A stretch of 64,000 nucleotides of DNA from Candidatus Sulfopaludibacter sp. SbA3 (GTDB taxonomy: Bacteria; Acidobacteriota; Terriglobia; Bryobacterales; Bryobacteraceae), in contig CAMDCN010000024.1 in assembly GCA_945890485.1 (NCBI GenBank), positions 22,723 to 86,722 on the forward strand. The letters run 5' to 3'. A program made the position numbers and the translations under genes. Numbering within the stretch: position 1 is the first letter of the stretch; each line of letters starts with the position of its first letter. Below the pieces are notes generated by a model that was not told the origin of the DNA, ran no database searches, and saw only the letters and a list, made by a program, of their open reading frames with translations. Shown piece by piece: positions 44,550-53,550 of this stretch.

Positions 44550-46247
44550 GTGAAATACCTCTTTCCTTTCTTCCTTTTTTTCGCGCAAGAGCTCGACGTT
44601 GCAGGAGGCAATGGATACGGAGACGCCCGTACGGTGCTCGACCAAGTGGAAGACCCACTCGAACGGCGCGCCTTTGAAGAGTTATACCGCGAAGAGGATC
44701 TGGTGGTCCGGCGGACCAAGGTGAGCGCGTTTCTGCAGCGATTTCCCACCTCGTGGCTCCTGGCCCAGGTGTATGAGGCCGGGGCGCGAGCGAGCTTTGA
44801 ACTCGACGACCAAGCCACCGGCTTGTACTACGCGAAGGAGTCGCTGAAGTTTCTGCCGGAGAATCCGCTGCTGACCGGCACGATGGCCGCGGTATTGGCC
44901 AATCGAGGTGACCGGCGAAGGGCGCGGGAGTTGGCGAGCGAAACGCTACGGCACCTGGACCGATTTCGTTCTCCGGCAGGCGGCAACACCCGCCAGTGGC
45001 GCGCCGCCGAGGAGCGACTGCGCGGCACGGCGCATCGCATTCTGGGCCAGGCGCCGGCCGCCAGGGCGACGCATCCAAAGAACCGGACGGACGAGTTCGC
45101 CGGAAGCGCCACGTGTCAGCGTTGTCACAAAGAGCAATGGGAAGCGTGGAGATCGACGGGGATGGCGAACATGCTTCGTCCGGTGGAGGCGGATCGAGTG
45201 ATGGGCGATTTCTCCCGCTTGGAGGAGTATCGCGAGGGCGGAGCCACACCGGCCAAGGGTAGCCATAGCGAAGGAAAGTACTTCCTTGACCTGCGGCGCC
45301 GGGACGGACGAGCCGATCGCTTCGCAGTGGATTACACAATTGGATCGAAGTGGCAGCAAGCCTATGCCACGAAGGCACCCAATGGAGAACTGCATGTACT
45401 GCCCGTCCAGTTCAATCGTTTGACGTCGACGTGGATCAACTATTGGCGAATGATCGACCCGCCCAACTCTGCGCGGAGCGAAGCTGGCGATTTCCATCGC
45501 CTGCGTGAAGTGACGTCGTACCAAAAGAACTGCGCCGCTTGCCACACGAGTCAGAGCAGCGAGAAGGGCTTTCTCGAACCCGGCGTGAACTGCGAGATGT
45601 GTCATGGCCCGGGAGCGGCCCATGCGAAGGGCGCGCCGGCAAGCTGGAGCTTCAAAAAGGTGAATCACCGGGACTATGTCGAAGTGTGCGCGCAATGCCA
45701 TGCCCAGTCCGCCATTCGCGAAGCGCAGGGGTTTCCACCGCGCTACCAACGGCGGCCATATAGCGAGTTTTCGCGCAAGGCGTTCTATCGCGACGGGCGA
45801 TTTCGGGAGACGACATTCATCATCGAAGCGTTCGAACGCTCGGCGTGTTTTCAGAAAGGAGAGGCGCACTGCGGCCATTGCCACAACCCTCACCCGCGGG
45901 ACGCAGGGAGCAACCCCACCTCGTTGAAGTTCGCACCGGACTCTGACCAGATGTGCCTGCAGTGTCACCAAACCCGCTATCAGGAGGAGGGCCACACGCA
46001 CCACGGCGCCGGAGAAGCTACGCGCTGCGTGAACTGCCACATGCCAAAGATCATGAACAGTCTGCTGTTCCTGGCTCGGACCCATGAGATAGACGACCTG
46101 CCGCAAGCGGAGCCAGTTCAGCGGTTCGGGCGGCAGGAGAGTCCGAACGCGTGCCTGAGTTGCCATGCGGACCGCGACGACCACTGGCTGGCCCGGAGCC
46201 TGCAGGCTTGGGGGCGCCCGGCCGGTCAATCCTTGCGAAAACCGTAG
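44550..46247 (+). CDS. Octahaem c-type cytochrome with N-terminal helical repeat region
   Basis: The 565-residue product (GTG start; signal MKYLFPFFLFFAQ) has a TPR-like helical N-terminal ~150 residues, then eight CXXCH sites: CQRCH, CAACH, CEMCH, CAQCH, CGHCH, CLQCH, CVNCH and CLSCH. Motifs shared with the two heptahaem proteins of the locus are the first site followed by W..W.STGM, VDYTIGSKWQQAY, NCEMCHGPGAAH, a CF.KGE..C.HCHNPH site and CVNCHMPK. It is an exported electron-transfer or multihaem redox protein of the cytochrome c554/CXXCH class. It opens the five-gene plus-strand operon; the PSD1 gene begins 13 bp after its stop. Confidence 0.92.
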   Translation: MKYLFPFFLFFAQELDVAGGNGYGDARTVLDQVEDPLERRAFEELYREEDLVVRRTKVSAFLQRFPTSWLLAQVYEAGARASFELDDQATGLYYAKESLKFLPENPLLTGTMAAVLANRGDRRRARELASETLRHLDRFRSPAGGNTRQWRAAEERLRGTAHRILGQAPAARATHPKNRTDEFAGSATCQRCHKEQWEAWRSTGMANMLRPVEADRVMGDFSRLEEYREGGATPAKGSHSEGKYFLDLRRRDGRADRFAVDYTIGSKWQQAYATKAPNGELHVLPVQFNRLTSTWINYWRMIDPPNSARSEAGDFHRLREVTSYQKNCAACHTSQSSEKGFLEPGVNCEMCHGPGAAHAKGAPASWSFKKVNHRDYVEVCAQCHAQSAIREAQGFPPRYQRRPYSEFSRKAFYRDGRFRETTFIIEAFERSACFQKGEAHCGHCHNPHPRDAGSNPTSLKFAPDSDQMCLQCHQTRYQEEGHTHHGAGEATRCVNCHMPKIMNSLLFLARTHEIDDLPQAEPVQRFGRQESPNACLSCHADRDDHWLARSLQAWGRPAGQSLRKP

Positions 46248-46260
46248 GGGTGGGATAAAC

Positions 46261-48726
46261 ATGATGTCCATGAGAGTTTTGTTGGTCGCAATGTTCTGCG
46301 CGGTGGCCGGCTTGGCTGACGACGAGGCCGCGCAGCGGATTCTGACCACGCAGTGCGCCTCCTGCCACGGCGCCGCGAAGATGGGCGGGCTGGACCTGCG
46401 AGAGCCCGAGGCCATGCTGAAGGGCGGTGCGCAAGGGGCCGTGGTGGTGCCCGGCAATGCCGCGGAAAGCCGGTTGTATCAGGCCGTGCTGCGCAATGGG
46501 CCGCTCTCGATGCCTCCCGGCAAAAAGGGGCTATCGGCGGAGGAGATCGCGGTCCTGCGGACTTGGATCGACAGTGGCGCCAATTGGGCGAAGCTGGCGG
46601 CGCCGGCGCAGCCGTCCTGGTGGTCCTTTCGGAAGTTAATGCGGCCGGGGGTGCCCGCAGCAAGCGCCAAGAACCCAGTGGACGCCTTCATTTTGTCCAA
46701 ACTGCGGGAGCAGAAGCTGCAAGCAGTGGGAAAGGCGGATCGGCGAACGTTGTTGCGCCGGGTGACGTTCGATCTGCTGGGGCTTCCGCCCACTGCGGAG
46801 GAGCTGGCGGCATTCGCTGGCGATACCTCTCCCAACGCATTTGAAAAAGTGGTCGACCGGCTGCTTGCCTCTCCGCACTATGGCGAGCGCTGGGGCCGCC
46901 ATTGGCTGGACGTCGTGCGCTATGCCGATACGGGAGGATTCGAGACCGACATCTATTTCCCCAACGCTTGGCGCTATCGCGACTACGTCATTCAAAGCTT
47001 CAACGAAGACAAGCCCTACAACCGCTTCGTGCAGGAGCAGATTGCCGGGGACGAGCTGTTCCCTGACGATCTCGACCTCGACGGCGGGTTCAAGATTGCG
47101 CCCAGCAAGCTGCAGAACCTCAATGCGCGCATAGCGACGGGGATGTACACGGTGGGGCCGGTGTATCACGAAGCGGCACTATTCGGCGGACAGATTCGCT
47201 ACGAGTGGCTGACCGACGTCGTCGACACGACCGGCGAAGCGTTCCTGGGGCTGACCCTGGGTTGCTCCCGCTGCCACAATCATAAGTTCGACCCGATCAC
47301 GCAGCGCGATTACCACAGCATGATGGCGGTTTTCGCGGGCAGCGAGGAGAAAGAGATTCCGGTAGTTAGCCAGTTCTCGACCTTTGGGTTCAAGTCGGGC
47401 TATCCGAATTGGATTCGTGTCGAGGAGATTAAGGGAGCGATCCAGCGAATCGATCAGGCGGCGAAGAAGCGCGTGGTGGATACGGTGCGGCAGCGCTTCT
47501 CCGCCACTGTTCTGGCAGCGTACGACACCCCGACAGACCAGCGGACGCCAGCCCAGCGGCAGTTGGCCGCTCAGTTAGAAGCTGCGATGACGCAGGCGGG
47601 CCTGCAGGAGAACGCGGAGGGGAAGGAGGCGGACATCCCGCTGACTCCGTCGGAAAGCGCAGAACGGGAGCGCCTGGTGCTGGAACTGGGCAAGGCGGCG
47701 CTGAAGGCCAATCCCGTGCCCCAGACGGCCACGGTGCTGGGGCATGCCGCAGTGACCCCCGTCATACGGATGACGCATCGCGGCGATTGGCGCGCGACGG
47801 GAGAACCGGTCCCCCCGGCGATGCCGGCCATCCTGGCGGAGGGGAAGATCATCACGGAGGAGCCCGGGCAGAAGCTGCGGCGGCGTTCCGCCTTGGCCCA
47901 GTGGCTGACGGAGCCGGACCATCCCCTGACCGCACGCGTGATGGTGAACCGCGTGTGGCATTGGCACTTTGGCCGGGGCATTGTCGCCACACCCAGCGAT
48001 TTCGGCCGGCAGGGGGAGGAGCCTACGCATCCGGAGTTGCTGGAATGGTTGGCGAGTGAGTTTGTGGCACAAGGATGGAGTCTCAAGAAACTCCACCGGA
48101 TGATCCTGCTCTCGGACGCCTATCAACGTTCGAGCGAGTTCAGCGAAGCCAACGCTAGTATCGATGCCAACAACCGGTACTTGTGGCGCATGAACCGGCA
48201 ACGGCTGGATGCAGAGACGCTGCGCGATGCCGTTCTGACAGTGAGCGGGGACTTGAACCGCAAGATGGGTGGCCGTCCGGTGGTTCCCAAGTTGAGCCAG
48301 GAAGAGTACACAGTAATGTGGGCGCGCAATCAATGGCCGGAGGCGATGGACCCTCGTGAGCACACCCGCCGGAGTGTTTACCTCTACGTGAAGCGGACGT
48401 TCCCGCTGCCGATGTTGTCGACATTTGATGCGCCTGACACGTCGCTCAGTTGCGCCCGCCGCGAGAACACGACCGTCGCCCCGCAGGCACTCACGCTGAT
48501 GAACGGGGAGTTCATGGTGCAGCAGGCCAAGCAACTGGCGGCGCTTGCCCGCCGGCAGACCGCGGGGAATAATGATCGCATCGAGTTTCTTTGGCGCCAG
48601 GCGCTCGGAAGGCCGCCGACGGCGTCCGAGCGGAACAAAGCGCTGAGCGCCGTGCGGGACGAGGCGGGCCTGGACCGTTTGTGCTTGGTCCTGCTAAACA
48701 CCAACGAATTTCTTTACGTCGATTAG
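46261..48726 (+). CDS. PSD1/PSCyt protein (cytochrome c domain, DUF1549, DUF1553)
   Basis: ATG 46261 follows a G-rich GGGGTGGGAT ribosome site; the 821-residue product has a signal peptide (MMSMRVLLVAMFCAVAGLA). N-terminal cytochrome c-like module with CASCH (residues ~35-100, GGLDLREPEAMLKGG), then DUF1549 (RVTFDLLGLPPT, YADTGGF, GLTLGCSRCHNHKFDPI) and C-terminal DUF1553 (VMVNRVWHWHFGRGIVATPSDFG, LDAETLRDAVL, LMNGEFM). Such proteins are common in Planctomycetes and Acidobacteria, nearly always beside a DUF1501 gene, and are of unknown activity. The downstream DUF1501 gene starts 3 bp after the stop. Confidence 0.95.
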   Translation: MMSMRVLLVAMFCAVAGLADDEAAQRILTTQCASCHGAAKMGGLDLREPEAMLKGGAQGAVVVPGNAAESRLYQAVLRNGPLSMPPGKKGLSAEEIAVLRTWIDSGANWAKLAAPAQPSWWSFRKLMRPGVPAASAKNPVDAFILSKLREQKLQAVGKADRRTLLRRVTFDLLGLPPTAEELAAFAGDTSPNAFEKVVDRLLASPHYGERWGRHWLDVVRYADTGGFETDIYFPNAWRYRDYVIQSFNEDKPYNRFVQEQIAGDELFPDDLDLDGGFKIAPSKLQNLNARIATGMYTVGPVYHEAALFGGQIRYEWLTDVVDTTGEAFLGLTLGCSRCHNHKFDPITQRDYHSMMAVFAGSEEKEIPVVSQFSTFGFKSGYPNWIRVEEIKGAIQRIDQAAKKRVVDTVRQRFSATVLAAYDTPTDQRTPAQRQLAAQLEAAMTQAGLQENAEGKEADIPLTPSESAERERLVLELGKAALKANPVPQTATVLGHAAVTPVIRMTHRGDWRATGEPVPPAMPAILAEGKIITEEPGQKLRRRSALAQWLTEPDHPLTARVMVNRVWHWHFGRGIVATPSDFGRQGEEPTHPELLEWLASEFVAQGWSLKKLHRMILLSDAYQRSSEFSEANASIDANNRYLWRMNRQRLDAETLRDAVLTVSGDLNRKMGGRPVVPKLSQEEYTVMWARNQWPEAMDPREHTRRSVYLYVKRTFPLPMLSTFDAPDTSLSCARRENTTVAPQALTLMNGEFMVQQAKQLAALARRQTAGNNDRIEFLWRQALGRPPTASERNKALSAVRDEAGLDRLCLVLLNTNEFLYVD

Positions 48727-48729
48727 GAG

Positions 48730-50199
48730 ATGGCCATGCCAGGATATTGCCCCAAAACAGTTCGCGCGCTCTCCCGACGGAATTTCCTTGAGACGAGTGG
48801 ACTTGGGTTCGGCGCCCTGGCCGCCTCCTCGCTGCTGGGCGCTCCGGCGGCCAACCCGAGTGCCAACCCGTTCGCGCCGAAACCCCGCCACTTCGAAGCG
48901 AAGGGCAAGAGCGTGATCTTCCTTTTCATGCATGGGGGGCCGAGCCATATCGATACGTTCGACCCTAAGCCGGAGTTGAACCGCATGCATGGCCAACCGA
49001 TTCCTGCCAGCTTTGGCAAGGTGGACTTTCAGTTCTCCAACATGGCGAAGACGCCGTTGATGGGCTCGCCTCGTAAGTTCCGCCGGCGTGGGCAATCCGG
49101 TATCGAAATCTCGGATCTGTTCGAGAATGTGGCGGCGCATGCGGACGATCTGGCCGTGATCCGGTCCTGCCACCACGACGGTTTCACGCACGTTACCGGA
49201 CAGACGTGGCTCAACACCGGGTGGGCTCGCGTTGGCCGTCCGAGCGTGGGCTCCTGGGTGGTTTACGGCCTGGGGAACGAGAGTGAAAATCTGCCGGCGT
49301 ACGTGGTGATGCTCGATGGGGGCATCAAGGCTGGGGCTCCGGCGTATGGCTCCGGGTTCCTTCCCGCCGCCTATCAGGGAACGGTGCTGCGCAGCGAGGG
49401 CCCGCCGATTCTGAACATACGCCGCCCCGACGGTATCACCGACGGCGACCAAAGGCAGATGCTCGATTTGCTGCGCGACTACAACGAAACCCACCGGCAA
49501 GCCCGCAGCGAGGACTCCGAATTGGCCGCACGCATGGCGTCCTACGAGCTTGCCTTCAAGATGCAGATGTCCGTCCCGGAGGTCACCGATCTCGCGAAGG
49601 AGTCGGCGGCAACCCGGACGCTCTATGGCATGGACGACCCGATGTCGAGAGAGTTTGGCACGCAGTGCCTGATGGCCCGGCGCCTGGTGGAGAAGGGTGT
49701 CCGGTTTGTGCAACTCTACTCCGGCGGCAAGAAGGGAGCCGAGGTGGGTTGGGACGGCCACAACGAATGCGACCAGAATCACGAGTACATGGCGCGTAAG
49801 GTGGACCGGCCCATCGCCGGGTTGCTCGCGGACTTGAAAGCTCGCGGCCTGCTCGAAAGCACGGTGGTCCTGTGGGGAGGCGACTTTGGCCGGACTCCGT
49901 TCACCGATGGGGCCGAGGGGGGCGGCGGCAATCGTAATGGCCGCGACCACAATCCGTATGGATTCACGGTATGGATGGCGGGCGGAGGAGTGCGGGGCGG
50001 CCAAGTGATTGGCGGCACGGATGAGATCGGCCTGAAGGCCGTGACCGATCCGGTGACGATGCACGACCTGCACGGGTCCATGCTGGGGCTGCTGGGGCTG
50101 GACCACAAAAAATTGACGTACTTCTTCCAGGGCCGGGAGTTCCGGCTGACCGATGTCGGCGGAGAGGGCGGTCTACTGCAAAAATTGACTCATGGATAA
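48730..50199 (+). CDS. DUF1501 Tat-exported protein
   Basis: The 489-residue protein has a textbook Tat signal (ALSRRNFLETSGLGFGALAASSLLG). Conserved DUF1501 segments are FLFMHGGPSHIDTFDPKP, IRSCHHDGFTHVTGQ, GTQCLMARRLVEKGVRFVQLY, LWGGDFGRTPF and NGRDHNPYGFTVWMAGGG. The His/Asp pattern places it in the alkaline-phosphatase/sulfatase-like superfamily, but the formylglycine motif is missing, and the reaction is unknown. It forms the usual pair with the PSD1 gene and overlaps the CRTAC1 gene by 8 bp. Confidence 0.95.
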   Translation: MAMPGYCPKTVRALSRRNFLETSGLGFGALAASSLLGAPAANPSANPFAPKPRHFEAKGKSVIFLFMHGGPSHIDTFDPKPELNRMHGQPIPASFGKVDFQFSNMAKTPLMGSPRKFRRRGQSGIEISDLFENVAAHADDLAVIRSCHHDGFTHVTGQTWLNTGWARVGRPSVGSWVVYGLGNESENLPAYVVMLDGGIKAGAPAYGSGFLPAAYQGTVLRSEGPPILNIRRPDGITDGDQRQMLDLLRDYNETHRQARSEDSELAARMASYELAFKMQMSVPEVTDLAKESAATRTLYGMDDPMSREFGTQCLMARRLVEKGVRFVQLYSGGKKGAEVGWDGHNECDQNHEYMARKVDRPIAGLLADLKARGLLESTVVLWGGDFGRTPFTDGAEGGGGNRNGRDHNPYGFTVWMAGGGVRGGQVIGGTDEIGLKAVTDPVTMHDLHGSMLGLLGLDHKKLTYFFQGREFRLTDVGGEGGLLQKLTHG

Positions 50200-51958
50200 A
50201 CCCACTCGACGCAGTTTGTTCGCGCTGCTCGCGGCAGGCTACGGCGCGATGGGGCAGGGCGTTGTTTCCCGGGTGGTGCAACCGCAACGGCGCGGAAAGC
50301 CTTCGGGTCTGCCTTTTCTGGCGAAGTTTACTGACATTGCCAAGCAGGCGGGGTTACTGGAGCCGTGCACCTACGGCGGCCTCGAGACCAAGCAGTATCT
50401 GCTTGAAACCATAGGTTGCGGGGTGGCGTTCGTCGACTACGACAACGACGGCTGGCTCGATATTTTTCTATTGAACGGCACCTTGCTCGAAGGGTCGAAC
50501 GCTTCGAACCGTCTCTATAAAAACAACCGGGATGGCACATTCCTCGACGTGACGGAGGAAGCGGGACTGAAGCGGACGGGGTGGGCATCCGCCGTTTGCG
50601 CCGGAGACTATAACAACGATGGATGGGACGATCTCTTCATCACCTACTGGGGCCAGAACGTTCTCTATCGAAACAACGGGCCCAACGCGAAGGGTGTGGT
50701 GACCTTCACAGACGTGACCGCGCAGGCGGGTCTCGTCGACAAGCAGCGGCGCTGGGGCGCCGGGTGCACCTTCGTCGACTATGATCGCGATGGCCGCCTG
50801 GACTTATTCGTGTCGAACTACGTCGACTTCGACCCCGAGAAGGTTCCCCGTCCCGGCCAGAACTCGTTCTGCAACTGGAAGGGGATCCCCGTGAACTGCG
50901 GCCCCCGGGGGTTGCCGCCGGGGTACCACTCGCTCTATCACAACAACGGCGACGGTACGTTCAGCGATGTCAGTGAACGGTCAGGCATCGCCAAGGCCAG
51001 AGGGAGCTATGGAATGACTGCTGTGGCAGCAGACTTCGATAACGACGGCTGGCCCGATATCTACGTCGCCTGCGACTCCACCTCCAGTTTTCTGTTTCGC
51101 AACAACCACGACGGCACCTTCACGGAGACTGGCCTCGAACGCGGGGTGGCCCTGAACGAAGACGGAATGGAGCAGGCTGGCATGGGCGTCGGGGTGGGCG
51201 ACTTCGACCTGGATGGTCATCTGGACATCTTCAAGACGCACTTCGCTGACGACGCGAACATCCTCTACCGCAACGACGGGAAGGGCATGTTTGAAGATGT
51301 GACGGCGCGCAGCGGCGTGGCCGTGGAGACCCGCTATGTGAACTGGGGCGCGGGCATCGTGGACCTGGATAATGACGGCCTGCCCGATCTGTTCTACGTC
51401 ACCGGGAACGTGTATCCGGAGATTGAAGCGAAGTTACCCGCCTATCCGTTCAAGACTCCCCGCGTCCTGTTCCGCAATCTTGGCGGGGGGAAGATGGAGG
51501 AGATCTTCGATCTAGCCGGCCCTGGCATTGGCGCAGCCCACTCCAGCCGCGGCTGCGCCTTCGGAGACTTCGACAACGATGGCGACATCGACATACTGAT
51601 CCTGAATCTGCATGAGCCGCCGTCGCTGCTGCGGAACGACCTTGGCGGCAGTCATCGTTGGTTGAAGGTGAAGCTTGAAGGAGTGAAGTCTAACCGGAGC
51701 GCGATTGGCGGGCGGGTGACCGCTCACTACGGCGGCCGCAGGCAGGTTCAGGAGGTGTTGAGCCAGTCGAGCTTCTATTCGGTGAACGATTTCCGGCTTC
51801 ATTTCGGTCTGGGCACGGCCGCCGAGGCGGACCTTGATATCCGCTGGCCGAACGGGGCGACCGAGACGCTGCGCAAGGTGGCGGCCAATCAGTTGGTGAC
51901 CATTCGCGAGGGCTCCGGGATTGTGAAGGCGACCCCGCTTCCGCAGAAGAAGGGATGA
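50192..51958 (+). CDS. CRTAC1-family protein (FG-GAP/VCBS repeats plus ASPIC/UnbV domain)
   Basis: A 588-residue exported protein with Tat-like start (MDKPTRRSLFALLAAGYGA). At least seven integrin-like repeats with calcium-binding loops are visible (DYDNDGWLDIF, DYNNDGWDDLF, DYDRDGRLDLF, DFDNDGWPDIY, DFDLDGHLDIF, DLDNDGLPDLF, DFDNDGDIDIL), forming a seven-bladed propeller. The end carries ASPIC/UnbV: GGRVTAHYGGRRQVQEVLSQSSFYSVNDF and DIRWPNGATETL. It is probably a structural or ligand-binding envelope protein. It overlaps both neighbours (8 bp and 4 bp). Confidence 0.94.
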   Translation: MDKPTRRSLFALLAAGYGAMGQGVVSRVVQPQRRGKPSGLPFLAKFTDIAKQAGLLEPCTYGGLETKQYLLETIGCGVAFVDYDNDGWLDIFLLNGTLLEGSNASNRLYKNNRDGTFLDVTEEAGLKRTGWASAVCAGDYNNDGWDDLFITYWGQNVLYRNNGPNAKGVVTFTDVTAQAGLVDKQRRWGAGCTFVDYDRDGRLDLFVSNYVDFDPEKVPRPGQNSFCNWKGIPVNCGPRGLPPGYHSLYHNNGDGTFSDVSERSGIAKARGSYGMTAVAADFDNDGWPDIYVACDSTSSFLFRNNHDGTFTETGLERGVALNEDGMEQAGMGVGVGDFDLDGHLDIFKTHFADDANILYRNDGKGMFEDVTARSGVAVETRYVNWGAGIVDLDNDGLPDLFYVTGNVYPEIEAKLPAYPFKTPRVLFRNLGGGKMEEIFDLAGPGIGAAHSSRGCAFGDFDNDGDIDILILNLHEPPSLLRNDLGGSHRWLKVKLEGVKSNRSAIGGRVTAHYGGRRQVQEVLSQSSFYSVNDFRLHFGLGTAAEADLDIRWPNGATETLRKVAANQLVTIREGSGIVKATPLPQKKG

Positions 51959-53550
51959 GACTCGGTACCAAAACACTGTGGTTGGGCGCGTTCGGCTGGA
52001 TCGCCGGACTGGCGGGGCAGGAGTACGTCGGCTCCCAGGCGTGCTCGACGTGTCACCAAGCGATCTATGATCACTGGACGAGGTCGGCCATGGGCCGCTC
52101 GATGAGCCCGGCGGTGAGCCACTTGGAGAAAGCCGCCAACGAAGTCACCGTGCGCAGTGAGAAACTGCGGCGCGACTTTGCTGTGTTTGCCGAAGGCGGC
52201 GCGCTGAAGCAGCGGGAATCCGGCGACGGCTTCCGGAACGAACATGCGCTTTCCTGGGCAATCGGTTCTGGCGCGAACGGCCTGAGTTTTGTGGTGCAAC
52301 GCGGCGATCACCTGTTTCAAGCTCCGCTTTCCTACTACTCGAAGATCGGGAAATGGGAGCTGTCCCCGGGCTTTGACTTTGCCGACTATGGGTTCAATCG
52401 CACCATCCCGGCAGCGTGCATCAGTTGTCACAGCGGCCGCCCCCGGCCCGTGGCAGGCGCCAACGGGCAATATGCGAGTCCTCCTTTCGCGGAGCTGGCC
52501 ATTGGGTGTGAGAACTGTCATGGCCCAGGGCATCGGCATATCGCGCAGAAGGGGGCCCGCGCGGCCATCGTTAACCCCGCCCGACTGCCGGCTGCGCGCG
52601 CCGATGAGATCTGCATGAACTGCCATCAGGGCGGCGATACCAGGATCGTCCAGCCCGGCAAGACCGAGCAGGATTTTCGTCCTGGCATGAGGCTAAATGA
52701 TATCGTCGCCATCTTCCGCCTTCCCCGCAGCCGCGAGAACGCGCGGGACACGGACCTGCTGGAACACCACGAGTCCATGCGTCTCAGCCAGTGCTTCTCG
52801 AAAAGCGGGACTCTGTCGTGCCAAACCTGCCACAACCCGCATGCCAGCCAGATCGACTACCGCGCCAAATGTCTCAACTGTCACGACAAGAAGATCGGCG
52901 CCGCCACGCACCCGGCCCGTACCAGCGATTGCATCGGCTGCCATATGCCCAAACGGAACGTCGAAGTCATCGCCCACTCCGCGCTCACCAATCACCGGAT
53001 CATTCGCCAGCCCGGCCAGCCGCTGCCGGCTTCGGCGTTCTCCGGACCCGACTTGCTGCACAGTAATCGAGTCGAGGGTCAGGCACTGCCGCTGCTGACG
53101 GAACTGCAGGCGTACGGCGAAATGGCGGACCGTCAACCCGGCTATCTGGACCGATTTAACCGGCTGCTCGATCAGGCGGCCAGGACGGCTCCGGCGCATC
53201 CGTTGGTACTAGCCACGCTGGGGCGGAGGGCGCTTCGCGCCAATCAGCTGCCGGAAGCGGTGACGCATCTGCAGGCGGCGCTAAAGGCTGGCTCGAAAAG
53301 CTCCACGACATTTGAAGATCTGGGTGATGCGTTGGGCCGTTCCGGGCGCCTGGAGGACTCGGCCGCGGTGCTGCAACAGGGGATTCAAGCGGCTCCGTTC
53401 ACGGCGGTGCTCTATAAAGCTCTCGCTCTCCGCTTCATCCAACTGAAGCGCTATGACCAGGCGAAGACCGCGCTCGAACAGTATGTGGAGCGTTTCCCGG
53501 AAGACGACTTTGTGCGAAAGCTGCTGCAGCAGGTTTCAGGGCCGCGTTAG
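51955..53550 (+). CDS. Heptahaem c-type cytochrome with C-terminal TPRs
   Basis: A 531-residue exported protein (MRLGTKTLWLGAFGWIAGLAG). Seven CXXCH sites (CSTCH, CISCH, CENCH, CMNCH, CQTCH, CLNCH, CIGCH) fill residues ~27-330, and TPR repeats (LATLGRRALRANQLPEAVTHLQAALKAG) the last 130. Family marks are CXXCH...WTRSAMGRSM, WAIGSGANG, GCENCHGPGHRH, SCQTCHNPH, CIGCHMPK and ALTNHRI. It is the last gene of the operon (ATGA overlap). Its 3' end overlaps by 15 bp the convergent gene of a close paralogue. Confidence 0.94.
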   Translation: MRLGTKTLWLGAFGWIAGLAGQEYVGSQACSTCHQAIYDHWTRSAMGRSMSPAVSHLEKAANEVTVRSEKLRRDFAVFAEGGALKQRESGDGFRNEHALSWAIGSGANGLSFVVQRGDHLFQAPLSYYSKIGKWELSPGFDFADYGFNRTIPAACISCHSGRPRPVAGANGQYASPPFAELAIGCENCHGPGHRHIAQKGARAAIVNPARLPAARADEICMNCHQGGDTRIVQPGKTEQDFRPGMRLNDIVAIFRLPRSRENARDTDLLEHHESMRLSQCFSKSGTLSCQTCHNPHASQIDYRAKCLNCHDKKIGAATHPARTSDCIGCHMPKRNVEVIAHSALTNHRIIRQPGQPLPASAFSGPDLLHSNRVEGQALPLLTELQAYGEMADRQPGYLDRFNRLLDQAARTAPAHPLVLATLGRRALRANQLPEAVTHLQAALKAGSKSSTTFEDLGDALGRSGRLEDSAAVLQQGIQAAPFTAVLYKALALRFIQLKRYDQAKTALEQYVERFPEDDFVRKLLQQVSGPR